The notes: generated by a model not told the origin, from the letters alone. Shown: positions 17,807 through 27,280, numbered from the stretch's first letter. The stretch: DNA of 64,000 nucleotides from Vibrio natriegens NBRC 15636 = ATCC 14048 = DSM 759 (GCF_035621455.1 NZ_CP141822.1:496001-560000), one strand, 5' to 3'. Made by a program: numbers and translations.

Positions 17807-19546
17807 ATGATAGAAATTCAACGACGTCCGGAACCGGATCTTTCCCTTCTGCCGGATTCCATCCCCCCGATTTTGAAGCGCATCTATATCAATCGTGGCA
17901 TCACGGATATGGCACAGCTGGAAACCTCAGCACGTGGTTTACACTCGTATCAAAAACTGGGTGGTATTGATCAGGCGGTTGCACTTTTGTTCCAAGCTAT
18001 TAAAGAACAAAAGCGCATTATCGTCGTAGGGGACTTTGATGCCGATGGCGCGACCAGTTCCGCATTGTCAGTGATGGCGTTACGAATGCTGGGCAGTGCC
18101 AATGTGGATTACTTGGTGCCAAACCGTTTTGAAGACGGTTACGGCCTTAGTCCGGAAGTGGTTGATCAAGCTCTGGAACTTGGCGCTGAGATGATCATGA
18201 CCGTGGACAATGGCGTCTCTTCGATTGAAGGGGTTCGCTATGCCAAAGAAAATGGCATCACGGTACTCGTCACTGACCACCACTTGCCAGGGCAAGTTCT
18301 TCCTGACGTGGATGCTATGGTCAACCCAAACTTGGAAAGCTGCGCGTTCCCATCTAAAGCTTTGGCTGGGGTTGGAGTTGCGTTCTATCTGATGATGGCG
18401 CTGTGCGTTCACATGCGCAAACTGAACTGGTTTGCCGAGCAAGGGATGCAAGAGCCTAAACTGATGGAACTGATTGATCTTGTTGCATTAGGCACGGTGG
18501 CGGATGTTGTGCCACTGGATGAGAATAACCGTATTCTGGTTCATCAAGGCCTGCAACGTATTCGTGCTGGTAAAGCTCGTCCGGGAATTCAAGCGCTGAT
18601 TGAAGTGGCTAAACGCGACGCCCGTCGTCTGGTTGCGTCGGATTTTGGATTTGCTCTTGGCCCGCGGATTAACGCGGCAGGTCGTTTGGACGACATGTCT
18701 TTCGGGGTCGAGCTGCTGATGTGTAACAACATCCATGCCGCACGCCGAATGGCCAGTGAACTTGATGGCCTCAACCAAACCCGTAAAGAGATCGAAGAAG
18801 GAATGAAGCAGGAGGCCATGGCCTTTTGTGAGCGCCTGCAGTTTGGTGAAAACAGTGAGTTACCTTATGGCTTGGCTCTGTTTCAGCGCGACTGGCATCA
18901 GGGTGTGATTGGTATTCTTGCCTCGCGTATTAAAGAAAAATTCCATCGCCCAGTGATTGCCTTTGCCGACGGTGGTGAAGGGACGATCAAAGGGTCTTGC
19001 CGTTCGATCCCTGGTCTGCACATGCGTGATGCGCTCGATTTTATCGATACACAAAATCCGGGGTTGATCATCAAGTTCGGTGGCCATGCGATGGCGGCTG
19101 GATTAACCATTAAAGAACAGGATTTTGAGCGCTTTAGCCGTTTATTCGATGAAGTGGTTAAGAAAGAGCTTGATGACGCCGCGTTAAAAGGCGTGATCCT
19201 TTCGGACGGCGAACTTAAGCCGGAAGAATTTTCGATGCATGTTGCTGAGCTTCTGCGCGCTGGTGGCCCGTTTGGACAGGCGTTCCCTGAACCGGTTTTT
19301 GATGGTGAGTTTAAGGTATTACATCAAAAGTTGGTGGGAGAAAAACACCTGAAATTAATGTTAGAGCCACTGCATAAAGGTCATCCAACCAACGTGATGA
19401 TTGATGGAATCGCGTTCAATGTCGATTTGCGTCGCTGGCCGGATGCGTCGGTAAAAACGGTGCGTTTAGCATACAAATTGGATGTGAACGAATTCCGTGG
19501 AAATCAATCTCTGCAACTTATGATTGATCACATTGAAGCTAAGTAA
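17807..19546 (+). CDS. recJ: Single-stranded-DNA-specific exonuclease RecJ
   Basis: 579-aa 5'-3' exonuclease of RecF-pathway recombination, mismatch repair and base-excision repair. DHH-family motifs: VVGDFDADGATSSALS (about residue 65), MTVDNGVSS, VTDHHLPG (about residue 155) and the C-terminal DHHA1 part FGGHAMAAGLTI (about residue 425). Preceded by dsbC and followed by prfB as in E. coli. There is no recognisable SD before the ATG; instead a terminator-like hairpin ends 5 bases upstream, so translation is probably weak. Own terminator downstream. Confidence 0.95.
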   Translation: MIEIQRRPEPDLSLLPDSIPPILKRIYINRGITDMAQLETSARGLHSYQKLGGIDQAVALLFQAIKEQKRIIVVGDFDADGATSSALSVMALRMLGSANVDYLVPNRFEDGYGLSPEVVDQALELGAEMIMTVDNGVSSIEGVRYAKENGITVLVTDHHLPGQVLPDVDAMVNPNLESCAFPSKALAGVGVAFYLMMALCVHMRKLNWFAEQGMQEPKLMELIDLVALGTVADVVPLDENNRILVHQGLQRIRAGKARPGIQALIEVAKRDARRLVASDFGFALGPRINAAGRLDDMSFGVELLMCNNIHAARRMASELDGLNQTRKEIEEGMKQEAMAFCERLQFGENSELPYGLALFQRDWHQGVIGILASRIKEKFHRPVIAFADGGEGTIKGSCRSIPGLHMRDALDFIDTQNPGLIIKFGGHAMAAGLTIKEQDFERFSRLFDEVVKKELDDAALKGVILSDGELKPEEFSMHVAELLRAGGPFGQAFPEPVFDGEFKVLHQKLVGEKHLKLMLEPLHKGHPTNVMIDGIAFNVDLRRWPDASVKTVRLAYKLDVNEFRGNQSLQLMIDHIEAK

Positions 19547-19570
19547 GAACTAAGTTCTTCTCAGATATCG

Positions 19571-19608
19571 AGTACGGTCTCCTTTACGCGCGGGACCGTA
19601 CTTTTTCT
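19571..19608 (+). terminator. Terminator of recJ
   Basis: Perfect 9-bp stem AGTACGGTC/GACCGTACT with a 14-base loop, followed by TTTTCTT. Confidence 0.75.
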
Positions 19609-19707
19609 TGACTTAATCTGCCTTTCCATTCGAAATTTTCCTGTATCTCCGTCACATTTTTCAGTAGAATTCCTCGGTTAAATTCTATTCTAAAATGTTG
19701 AGTAAAC

Positions 19708-20806
19708 ATGTTTGAAATCAATCCAATTAAAAACCGTCTACAGGACGTGTCTGAGCGCACAAATGTCCTGAGGGGGTATCTTTGACTATGACGCTAAGAA
19801 AGAGCGTCTAGAAGAAGTAAACGCAGAACTAGAACAACCAGATGTATGGAACGAGCCTGAACGTGCGCAAGCACTAGGTAAAGAGCGTGCATCGCTAGAA
19901 GCGGTTGTTGAAACCATTGATCAACTTGAGCAAGGTGTGGAAGATGTTGAAGGTCTTCTGGAGCTTGCGGTTGAAGAAGAAGATCAAGAAACGTTTGACG
20001 AAATCGAACCAGAACTTGCTGAGCTAGAAGAGAAGCTAGAGCAGCTTGAGTTCCGTCGTATGTTCGCAGGCGATCACGACAGCTCTGATTGTTACATCGA
20101 CTTGCAAGCTGGCTCGGGCGGTACAGAAGCTCAAGACTGGACCAACATGATGCTACGTATGTACTTACGTTGGGCTGAAGCAAAAGGCTTTAAAGCGGAA
20201 GTGATCGAAGTATCTGAAGGTGAAGTTGCGGGTCTGAAGTCAGCAACGGTTCGTATCTCTGGTGAGTACGCTTACGGTTGGTTACGCACAGAAACGGGCG
20301 TTCACCGTTTGGTTCGTAAATCGCCATTTGATTCAGGCGGCCGTCGTCATACATCATTTGCTTCTGCGTTTGTTTACCCAGAGATTGATGACAACATTGA
20401 TATCGACATTAACCCGTCCGATCTACGTATCGACGTTTACCGAGCGTCTGGTGCGGGTGGTCAGCACGTTAACACCACAGAATCTGCGGTACGTATTACG
20501 CACGTTCCAACCAACACTGTGGTTCAGTGTCAGAATGACCGTTCTCAGCATAAGAACAAAGATCAAGCAATGAAGCAGCTTCGTGCAAAACTGTTTGAAC
20601 TTGAACTTCAAAAACAGAATGCCGAGAAGCAAGCAAATGAAGATGCGAAATCTGACATCGGTTGGGGCAGCCAGATCCGTTCTTACGTACTGGATGACTC
20701 GCGTATCAAAGATTTACGCACAGGCGTTGAAAACCGTAACACTCAGGCGGTTCTTGACGGCGACCTAGACAAATTTATTGAAGCTAGCCTGAAGTCAGGT
20801 CTTTAA
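19708..20806 (+). CDS. prfB: Peptide chain release factor 2 (programmed +1 frameshift)
   Basis: Release factor for UGA and UAA stop codons. The gene is in two registers: 25 codons from ATG 19708 reach an in-frame UGA at 19783, and a +1 shift at CTT-TGA-C continues from GAC 19784 to the stop ending at 20806, giving 365 aa, the E. coli length. The stop-codon-reading tripeptide SPF (RKSPFDSGG) and the catalytic GGQ (SGAGGQHVN) are present. This is the autoregulated RF2 frameshift, not a pseudogene. It is followed by lysS with 42 bases between and no terminator. Confidence 0.97.
19771..19786 (+). promoter_or_regulatory. RF2 frameshift site
   Basis: Internal SD-like AGGGGG, then TAT and the slippery CTT-TGA-C. 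Slow termination when RF2 is scarce allows a +1 slip. Confidence 0.95.
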
Positions 20807-20848
20807 GCTTTTCACCGACACTCAAATCGAAACAGGATACATCGAAAA

Positions 20849-22366
20849 ATGACTGATGCTGTTCAAAACGACAACGTACAAGAAGAAAACAAGCTGATTG
20901 CTGAACGCCGCGCGAAACTGGACGAGATCCGTAAGAGCTGCAAAGCAAACGGCCACCCAAACGACTTCCGTCGTGACGCACTAGCGGGCGACCTTCAAAA
21001 AGAGTTCGGTGAGAAGACTAAGGAAGAGCTAGAAGAGCTTAACCACGTTGTTGCAATCGCTGGCCGTATCATGGCTAAGCGTGGTCCTTTCCTAGTAATT
21101 CAAGAGACTTCTGGCCGTATTCAAGCGTACGCTGCAAAAGACGTACAGAAAGAGCTTAAAGCTAAATACCAAGGTTTAGACATCGGTGACATCATCGGTG
21201 TGAAAGGTGCCCTACACAAGTCTGGTAAAGGCGACCTATACGTAAACATGGAAGAGTACGAACTGCTAACTAAAGCGCTGCGTCCTCTACCAGAAAAATT
21301 CCACGGTCTGACTGACCAGGAAATGCGTTACCGTCAGCGTTACGTAGATCTAATCGTGAACGAAGATTCACGTAAAGCGTTCATCATTCGCTCTAAGCTA
21401 GTGTCTGCGATTCGTAACTTCATGAGCTCAAAAGGCTACCTAGAAGTGGAAACGCCGATGATGCATGTGATCCCTGGTGGTGCGACTGCGCGTCCATTCA
21501 TCACTCACCACAACGCTCTGGACATCGACATGTTCCTACGTGTTGCTCCTGAGCTGTACCTGAAGCGTCTGGTTGTAGGTGGTTTTGATCGTGTATTCGA
21601 AATCAACCGTAACTTCCGTAACGAAGGTCTGTCTCCTCGTCACAACCCAGAATTCACAATGATGGAATTCTACCAAGCTTACGCTGACTACAAAGATCTG
21701 ATGGATCTGACTGAAGAGATGCTAAGCACAGTGGCGATGGAAGTTCTGGGTTCTACATCAATGCCTTACGGCGAAGAGACTGTTGAATTTGGCGGTACTT
21801 ACGCTCGCATGAGCATGTTTGAAGCAATCAAACACTACAACCCTGAGCATGCAGAAATCCAAGCACTAACAGAAGCGGATCTACAAGACCGTGAGAAGAT
21901 GGTTGCGATTGCGAAATCAGTACACGTTGAAGTGGAAACATTCTGGACATGTGGTCAGCTTCTTGAAGAAATTTTTGGTGAAACGGCTGAGCCTCAACTG
22001 ATTCAACCGACTTTCATCACTGGCTACCCAGCGGATATTTCTCCACTGGCACGTCGTAGCGATGACAACCCATTCTTCACTGACCGTTTCGAGTTCTTTA
22101 TCGGTGGTCGTGAAGTGGCGAACGGTTTCTCTGAGCTTAACGATGCTGAAGACCAAGACGCGCGCTTTAAAGCACAAGTTGACGCGAAAGACGCAGGCGA
22201 TGACGAAGCAATGTTCTACGATGCAGACTACATCACTGCACTTGAGCACGGCCTTCCGCCAACAGCTGGTCAAGGTATCGGTATCGACCGTCTGGCAATG
22301 CTATTTACTAACACGCACACCATTCGTGACGTGATTTTATTCCCAGCGATGCGCCCACAAGCGTAA
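20849..22366 (+). CDS. lysS: Lysyl-tRNA synthetase (class II)
   Basis: 505-aa cytoplasmic enzyme charging tRNA-Lys. An N-terminal OB-fold anticodon-binding domain ([18 protein letters not shown], about residues 65-170) precedes the class II catalytic core with motif 2 ([20 protein letters not shown], about residue 265) and motif 3 ([18 protein letters not shown], about residue 470). Located after prfB as in E. coli. A good hairpin with a long T tract follows the stop. Confidence 0.97.
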   Translation: MTDAVQNDNVQEENKLIAERRAKLDEIRKSCKANGHPNDFRRDALAGDLQKEFGEKTKEELEELNHVVAIAGRIMAKRGPFLVIQETSGRIQAYAAKDVQKELKAKYQGLDIGDIIGVKGALHKSGKGDLYVNMEEYELLTKALRPLPEKFHGLTDQEMRYRQRYVDLIVNEDSRKAFIIRSKLVSAIRNFMSSKGYLEVETPMMHVIPGGATARPFITHHNALDIDMFLRVAPELYLKRLVVGGFDRVFEINRNFRNEGLSPRHNPEFTMMEFYQAYADYKDLMDLTEEMLSTVAMEVLGSTSMPYGEETVEFGGTYARMSMFEAIKHYNPEHAEIQALTEADLQDREKMVAIAKSVHVEVETFWTCGQLLEEIFGETAEPQLIQPTFITGYPADISPLARRSDDNPFFTDRFEFFIGGREVANGFSELNDAEDQDARFKAQVDAKDAGDDEAMFYDADYITALEHGLPPTAGQGIGIDRLAMLFTNTHTIRDVILFPAMRPQA

Positions 22367-22387
22367 TTGATTGAGAAATAAAATAAA

Positions 22388-22412
22388 AACCACCTTAGGG
22401 TGGTTTTTTTTT
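22388..22412 (+). terminator. Terminator of lysS
   Basis: AACCACC/GGTGGTT stem with a 4-base loop and a run of T residues. Confidence 0.85.
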
Positions 22413-22612
22413 GCCTTTAATTTAAACCAATTCAGACAATTGCATTAAATTCTTTATAGGATATGCAAATAAACATTCGCCAAAACTCAATCTATTGCAT
22501 AGTCTTAATATTGAGACAGACTTGAGCGATCGGAGTCTCGATAATGTTACCCGTTCGCACAGATGGGCTTTTCACAAATATTTTATCAACAATAAATAAT
22601 AAGGGTTAGAGA

Positions 22613-23947
22613 ATGGCTGGGCAGTTTAAGATGGATTCCATTCCGGGGTCGCTTGTCGTCGTTGGCGGCACGTATGAGCCTTGGTTATCAGTATTAGAGC
22701 AAGTTGGCTGGAAGTGTCACCAGGTAGGTGATTTACGTAAAGCTAATGCGTTGTTGGAAGATATTGGTCCCTGTATTGGTATCGTAGACCTTAGCCATGA
22801 TGAGTTCAGCTTAAACGGTTTGGCTAATTTGGTGAGCTCTCATAAGCACGTGCGTTGGCTGGCATTCATCAGAGAGTCTCAGCTGGGTGCTGATACGATC
22901 TGCCAGTTTATCGTCAACTTTTGTATCGACTTCTTCACTGCTCCAATTCCTGACGCGCAACTATTAAGCACCATCGGTCACCAGCTTGGTATGCTGAAAT
23001 TAGAAAAGAAAGTGTGGCCAAGTTTTGGTAACAGTCTTGATATGGGCCTGTTGGGAGAATCAATCCCAATGAAACGTTTGAGAGATCAGGTGAAGCGTAT
23101 TGGTCCAACAGACGTCAGTATCCTTATTTCTGGAGAAAGCGGTACCGGAAAAGAAGCGGTCGCCCGAGCGATTCATAAGGTCTCTTCCCGTTCTCACAAA
23201 CCGTTTATGTCGATTAATTGCCGAGCTTTGAACGAGCAGAGATTCCAAGCGGAAGTGTTTGGTATGGCAGCGAACAGTTCAATAGGTCCAAGCTTACTGG
23301 AACAGGCTGATGGTGGTACCGTTCTTTTTAATGACGTGCTTACCATCTCTAAGCAACAACAAATGAATTTGTTGAGATTTTTGCAAGAAGGCACTGTCGA
23401 AACCGCTGACGGTGTGAAAAGTGTTAACGTTCGTATTCTTGCGGCGAACTCATCTGATGTAGAGAAAGCGCTGATTAACGGTGACTTCAACGAAGAGCTT
23501 TATCACTACATTAACGTGTTGCGAATTAGTGTTCCTAGCCTTAAAGAGCGTGCCAGCGACATTGCGTTATTGGCGCGTTTCTACTTGCAAGAGTTTTCAA
23601 AAGAGTACAACTCTCAAGCGAAAAGCTTCTCAGAAGATGCCCTAAAAGCTCTGACGCGTTACTACTGGCCTGGCAATGTGCGCGAGCTAATGAATCAAGT
23701 CAAACGTGCAGTATTAATGTCTGACAGCGTTGTGATTGACGAGCATCATTTAGATCTGCCTCAACGCAATGACTCCAAACGAAGCCTGAAATCGATTCGC
23801 GAAAAGAGCGAACGTGATGCATTGCTTGTAGTTTTGGAGTCGCACTCAGGCCAAGTGTCGAATGCTGCTAAAGAGCTGGGTGTCTCGCGTGCAACCATGT
23901 ACCGCCTTCTCAACAAGCATAATTTAATTTCAGACCAAACTATCTAA
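22613..23947 (+). CDS. vpsR: VpsR-type transcriptional regulator of biofilm matrix genes
   Basis: 444-aa protein built like a sigma-54 activator: an N-terminal receiver-like domain (about 1-150), an AAA+ domain (about 165-395) and a Fis-type HTH (VSNAAKELGVSRATMYRLL). Long blocks such as GSLVVVGGTYEPWL and FTAPIPDAQLLSTIGHQLGM match V. cholerae VpsR, the c-di-GMP-responsive activator of vps exopolysaccharide genes. Walker A (GESGTGKE, about residue 174) is present, but the GAFTGA sigma-54 loop is absent, Walker B reads LFNDV, and the arginine-finger region reads ELYHYINV. This fits VpsR working with sigma-70 rather than sigma-54. Monocistronic. Confidence 0.93.
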   Translation: MAGQFKMDSIPGSLVVVGGTYEPWLSVLEQVGWKCHQVGDLRKANALLEDIGPCIGIVDLSHDEFSLNGLANLVSSHKHVRWLAFIRESQLGADTICQFIVNFCIDFFTAPIPDAQLLSTIGHQLGMLKLEKKVWPSFGNSLDMGLLGESIPMKRLRDQVKRIGPTDVSILISGESGTGKEAVARAIHKVSSRSHKPFMSINCRALNEQRFQAEVFGMAANSSIGPSLLEQADGGTVLFNDVLTISKQQQMNLLRFLQEGTVETADGVKSVNVRILAANSSDVEKALINGDFNEELYHYINVLRISVPSLKERASDIALLARFYLQEFSKEYNSQAKSFSEDALKALTRYYWPGNVRELMNQVKRAVLMSDSVVIDEHHLDLPQRNDSKRSLKSIREKSERDALLVVLESHSGQVSNAAKELGVSRATMYRLLNKHNLISDQTI

Positions 23948-23989
23948 GCCATATGTCTTCATTGATTCGGAATAGATTGAAATAACAAG

Positions 23990-24010
23990 AGCGGCCAATG
24001 GTCGCTTTTG
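23990..24010 (+). terminator. Terminator of vpsR
   Basis: AGCGGCC/GGTCGCT stem (one G-U) with a 3-base loop, then TTTTGTTTTT. Confidence 0.7.
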
Positions 24011-24234
24011 TTTTTCTATATTTATGATTTATAAAATTCGATGATTTATATATTCCCTAGATGAATATGTTATTCAAAAAAACATATGCAACTTGATTTC
24101 AGGTTATTGATTTGTTTTTTATCGAGACGGCAAAAATTGTTTGATAAATAAACACCAGAGCTTACAATTTAACCGTAACTCAAAGAGTTATATCACTTCA
24201 TAAACGGATTAATTTTTTAGCTAGGAGGCGCAAG

Positions 24235-24348
24235 ATGAAACATTACGTTGATAACACCATGACTTGCGCTGATTGTATTTCTATCGCACCGACACCTCTA
24301 AAATCGGCAGATACCAATACTACCACTGGCTCACGAGATAAAAATTAA
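24235..24348 (+). CDS. Small ORF with CxxC motif, 37 aa, unknown function
   Basis: Not recognised. An ATG at 24235 with a strong SD (TAGGAGGCG, 5-base spacing) opens a 37-codon frame starting MKHYVDNTMTCADCISIAP and ending GSRDKN. It has one CxxC pair (CADC) that could bind metal or form a disulfide; there is no signal peptide. It lies on the same strand as vpsR and the DUF1127-like gene, with about 120 bases of potentially folded RNA between it and the latter. The SD is among the best in the window, which supports translation. Confidence 0.5.
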   Translation: MKHYVDNTMTCADCISIAPTPLKSADTNTTTGSRDKN

Positions 24349-24471
24349 CCCGTAACCTATCTTATTTTTTACTAGGCTGCGGAAAAATGGCGGTTTAGTA
24401 CCACAGTTCAATCTGTTTCTCTGCGCACTATTTTTCCCAGTCGACCTCTATTGATACTTGGAGAAAATATT

Positions 24472-24723
24472 ATGCGTCACTCTATTTACTTGAAACTTGC
24501 CACTCTACTTTTGAAAGCAGACTTAAGACGTGAAGAAAAGGAATGGCAACGCAAAGTTCGCCGCTCTGCTCATGATATTCCGTGGACTAATGTGCACTTA
24601 TTGAAGGATATTGGTATGGATCCTGAAGGTCGCTCTACACGCGTAAGTGTTCCTGACACTGTTATGGTTGAGCGTCGAGTTCGTCATCTTCGTCGTGTTT
24701 TAACTGCGCGAATACCGACGTAA
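24472..24723 (+). CDS. DUF1127-like small basic protein
   Basis: 83-aa Arg-rich protein: MRHSIYLKLATLLLKADLRREEKEWQRKVRR, then the segment LLKDIGMDPEGRS that resembles the DUF1127 (YjiS-like) consensus, then a basic C-terminus with VERRVRHLRRVLTAR. DUF1127 proteins are small, and in alpha-proteobacteria they affect phosphate metabolism and RNA turnover; the role in Vibrio is unknown. The ATG at 24472 was chosen for the GGAG about 9 bases upstream. The leader between 24349 and 24471 can pair GGAAAAAT with ATTTTTCC around an inner hairpin, suggesting post-transcriptional control. Confidence 0.65.
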   Translation: MRHSIYLKLATLLLKADLRREEKEWQRKVRRSAHDIPWTNVHLLKDIGMDPEGRSTRVSVPDTVMVERRVRHLRRVLTARIPT

Positions 24724-24786
24724 TTTATAGCGTGTTGGGCTTTGTCTGTTGCTATCTATGAGACGTAAGTTCGGCACGCTATAAAT
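24723..24786. repeat. 12-bp inverted repeat after the DUF1127-like gene
   Basis: ATTTATAGCGTG (24723-24734) and its complement CACGCTATAAAT (24775-24786) enclose 40 bases. There is no T tract, so it is not a classical terminator; it could end or protect the mRNA. Confidence 0.5.
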
Positions 24787-24820
24787 ACAGAACTTTGAAA
24801 GAGTTAATCCAAATAGAACG

Positions 24821-24851
24821 AAACAGGCTGACCTTTATGGTCAGCCTGTTT
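24821..24851 (-). terminator. Hairpin after tas
   Basis: Perfect 13-bp stem AAACAGGCTGACC/GGTCAGCCTGTTT with a 5-base loop, 4 bases after the tas stop. Its minus-strand tail is only partly T-rich. Confidence 0.7.
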
Positions 24852-24855
24852 GCAT

Positions 24856-25890
24856 TTATGGACAAGGGTTGGAATAAGTGGTGCCTATGGTTTGAATTTC
24901 AGTTAGCAGCTCTTCACTGAGTTGGAGATCAATACTATCAATGTTGGCTTTTAGCTGATCTAGGTTAGTGGCACCAATAATATTTGAAGCGACAAACGGA
25001 CGCTGATTAACGAAGGCCAGAGCCATTTGAGCCGGATCTAAACCGTGCTCTCTCGCCAGATTCACATACGCTTCGGTTGCTTTGAGGCCCTGAGGCGTAA
25101 AGTAACGAGCAAAGCGCTCCCATTTAGTACAGCGGGCGCCTTCTGGTTTCGCTCCGTTGAGATATTTACCGCTCAGGCAACCAAATGCGAGAGGGGAATA
25201 GGCCAGTAGTTGGACGCCTTCGTAGTGGCTAATTTCGGATAAGCCCACTTCAAAGCTGCGGTTGAGTAAGTTATACGGGTTTTGAATGGATACGATACGT
25301 GGCAAGTCGTGCTTTTCTGCTAAGCGTAGCAACGACATTACGCCCCAAGGTGTTTCATTTGATACGCCGATATAGCGAACCTTACCCGCATTGACCAGCT
25401 CGGTTAATGCTTCTAGTGTTTCGATTAAGGTCACTTCTTCTTGTTTGTCTGGGTAAGGGTAATTCAGTTGTCCGAAGCAGTTAGTTTGACGTTGTGGCCA
25501 GTGCAATTGGTATAGATCAACGTAATCCGTTTGTAGTCGTTCCAGGCTTGTATCAATGGCATCGTGAATATTACGACGATTCAGGCTCATGTTGTCGCGA
25601 ATATAGGGAACGCTTCTCGGTCCGGCGACTTTTGTTGCCAGTACGACTTTTTCTCGTTTGCCTGATTTTGCTAGCCAATTTCCAATGTATTGTTCGGTCA
25701 GTCCTTGTGTCGATGCTTGTGGTGGCACAGGGTACATCTCAGCGGTATCGATGAAGTTCACCCCATGATCCAGGGCAAAGTCGAGCTGCTCAAACGCTTC
25801 TTTTTCTGTATTTTGTTCTCCGAACGTCATGGTCCCAAGACAAATCTTACTTATCTCGAGCGATGAGTGCGGTAGTTTGGTGTATTGCAT
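24856..25890 (-). CDS. tas: NADP(H)-dependent aldo-keto reductase Tas
   Basis: 344-aa TIM-barrel oxidoreductase. The start MQYTKLPHSSLEISKICLG and the blocks LIDTAEMYPVPP-like (FIDTAEMYPVPPQ), LYQLHWPQRQTNCFG and IGVSNETPWGV follow E. coli Tas closely; the catalytic tetrad Asp/Tyr (DTAEMY), Lys (LATKVAGP) and His (LYQLHWP) is present. Tas was found as a suppressor of tyrosine auxotrophy; its real substrate is unclear. The ATG at 25890 has AAGGAAG upstream, unlike the start 13 codons earlier. It lies near mutH as in E. coli. Confidence 0.92.
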   Translation of the reverse strand: MQYTKLPHSSLEISKICLGTMTFGEQNTEKEAFEQLDFALDHGVNFIDTAEMYPVPPQASTQGLTEQYIGNWLAKSGKREKVVLATKVAGPRSVPYIRDNMSLNRRNIHDAIDTSLERLQTDYVDLYQLHWPQRQTNCFGQLNYPYPDKQEEVTLIETLEALTELVNAGKVRYIGVSNETPWGVMSLLRLAEKHDLPRIVSIQNPYNLLNRSFEVGLSEISHYEGVQLLAYSPLAFGCLSGKYLNGAKPEGARCTKWERFARYFTPQGLKATEAYVNLAREHGLDPAQMALAFVNQRPFVASNIIGATNLDQLKANIDSIDLQLSEELLTEIQTIGTTYSNPCP

Positions 25891-26041
25891 TTCACTTCCT
25901 TGAGTTACCGACTTAATAAGTTCTTCCAATATAGGGGATTTTTAGGCGCTCTCGCAAATGATTTACGTTTAACCATATCGATGACTCGAAAGCTATTCAT
26001 ACCGTAACTACACTTAGAGCAAGTGGTAAAGGAGGTGAATC

Positions 26042-26353
26042 ATGCAGAAGCATCAATTGGACATGTGGTTACATGGTCAGCACAAAGACAGCTATAAAAT
26101 GCCTAAGGTCTTTGTGATAGGTTGCTCTGATGTCTCTGACTATTTGCTAGCAGTGGAATACAAACACCAACTGGAACCGATCAAAGATGGCGAAGAACCT
26201 ATTCATTTCGGATCGTTAGAATTGGTGAAAGAAGAGCTGCTCAGGTTGGGGTTCGACAAAGCATATTTGAGGTTGCACAATGCGTACGACGAGTGCGGCA
26301 GTGATGAGGTCGCTTCATATTGTGATATTGAATTGTCACTCATCACACACTAA
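26042..26353 (+). CDS. Small acidic conserved protein (DUF6482-like)
   Basis: 103-aa soluble protein starting MQKHQLDMWLHGQHKDSYKMP and containing the segments VFVIGCSDVSDYLLAVEY and KAYLRLHNAYDECGSDE. I associate this with a Vibrio family of about 100 aa labelled DUF6482, but with limited certainty; no function is known. No signal peptide or membrane helix. Its SD is nearly perfect (AAAGGAGGTGA, 26030-26037), suggesting efficient translation. It is convergent with mutH and divergent from tas; no terminator is evident in the short gap to mutH. Confidence 0.6.
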   Translation: MQKHQLDMWLHGQHKDSYKMPKVFVIGCSDVSDYLLAVEYKHQLEPIKDGEEPIHFGSLELVKEELLRLGFDKAYLRLHNAYDECGSDEVASYCDIELSLITH

Positions 26354-26369
26354 ATGTCGGTAAGCTGCC

Positions 26370-27050
26370 TTACTCCGATTGGGCGTTGATGTAGTGCTTC
26401 AACAAAATCTGCTCGGTAAATTGTGTTCTTAGGTAGAAACCTCGGGGCAGAGTTTTTATCGGCTTGCCATTTGAGCTGTAAGCTTCTGTTTGTGCTTTGG
26501 CATTGGCGGCTTTTGGTCTCAGATGCAGTGCCTCTCCGTGTCTGGCGGATATTTGATCAAATTTGCCCAGTACGATCATTTCCATCAATTCTTCCCAGTC
26601 GCAACGTAAAATGCGCTCTTCTTCTTCATCGGGCGACCAAATCAGAGGGCTGCCGACACGACGCTCAGCAAGAGGAATTTCTCGCTCTCCTTCAACGGGC
26701 ACCCAAAGTACACGAGAGAGCTTGTTTCGTACGTGGCTTGTTTCCCATGTCAGGCCTTGCACGCCAGTTAGGGGGGCGACACAGACGAACGTGGTTTCTA
26801 ACGGTCTGCCTGAATAACCAATTGGAATACTTTTGAGTTCGATCCCCAGTTTGGAAAAGTCTTGTTGGGGTTTACTGCCCGCTGGTGCGCCTAAATGCCA
26901 TTCAAGTAACTGACCCACCCAGCCTTTGTCCCTCTTTAAATTCTCAGGAACGATCATATCGGCTTCTGCTGCAAGTTCCGCAAAGCTGAGACCGGCGATA
27001 TCGTGAGCACGCTCCATAAGCTCTGATTCTGTTTGTGGTTCTGGTTTCAT
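26370..27050 (-). CDS. mutH: DNA mismatch repair endonuclease MutH
   Basis: 226-aa endonuclease that nicks the unmethylated strand at hemimethylated GATC when activated by MutS and MutL. The catalytic pattern is clear: GQLLE (Glu50), then [10 protein letters not shown] with Asp64, Glu71 and Lys73, offset by 6 from E. coli Glu56, Asp70, Glu77 and Lys79. Its presence implies Dam methylation in this organism. It is divergent from rppH across a 618-bp region that is itself rich in GATC and DnaA boxes. Confidence 0.96.
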   Translation of the reverse strand: MKPEPQTESELMERAHDIAGLSFAELAAEADMIVPENLKRDKGWVGQLLEWHLGAPAGSKPQQDFSKLGIELKSIPIGYSGRPLETTFVCVAPLTGVQGLTWETSHVRNKLSRVLWVPVEGEREIPLAERRVGSPLIWSPDEEEERILRCDWEELMEMIVLGKFDQISARHGEALHLRPKAANAKAQTEAYSSNGKPIKTLPRGFYLRTQFTEQILLKHYINAQSE

Positions 27051-27151
27051 AATGAATGGGGATTATTTCAAAACATACAGTTTAACAAATTCCGCAAAAA
27101 AGCACTGTTTAAGATTTCATCGAGGTGGATTAAGAATGATCAATTCATAAC

Positions 27152-27160
27152 TTATCCACA
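27152..27160 (+). promoter_or_regulatory. Perfect DnaA box
   Basis: TTATCCACA, 9 of 9 match. Confidence 0.75.
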
Positions 27161-27261
27161 GGTAGATGGGGTAGTGATTGGATCTAAGCCGGTGCTGGAT
27201 GAATTAACAGGGGTTTTAAACGGTTTTTAGGCTTGATTTTATTAGGATGTCGTGAAGCTAC

Positions 27262-27280
27262 GCTGGATAAGTGTGGATAA
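27262..27280 (-). promoter_or_regulatory. DnaA box plus weaker box one helical turn away
   Basis: TGTGGATAA at 27272-27280 is a perfect box on the minus strand. GCTGGATAA at 27262-27270 is a degenerate copy in the same orientation, 10 bp away. Confidence 0.7.

Noticed and set aside
19708..20806. prfB as a pseudogene with an early stop
   Set aside because: The stop is the UGA of the programmed frameshift site and the rest of the gene is intact.
22613..23947. Ordinary sigma-54 (NtrC-type) activator
   Set aside because: The GAFTGA loop is missing and the sequence is VpsR.
27033..27230. 65-codon ORF upstream of mutH on the plus strand
   Set aside because: No SD, no homology, and it overlaps DnaA boxes in a non-coding region.
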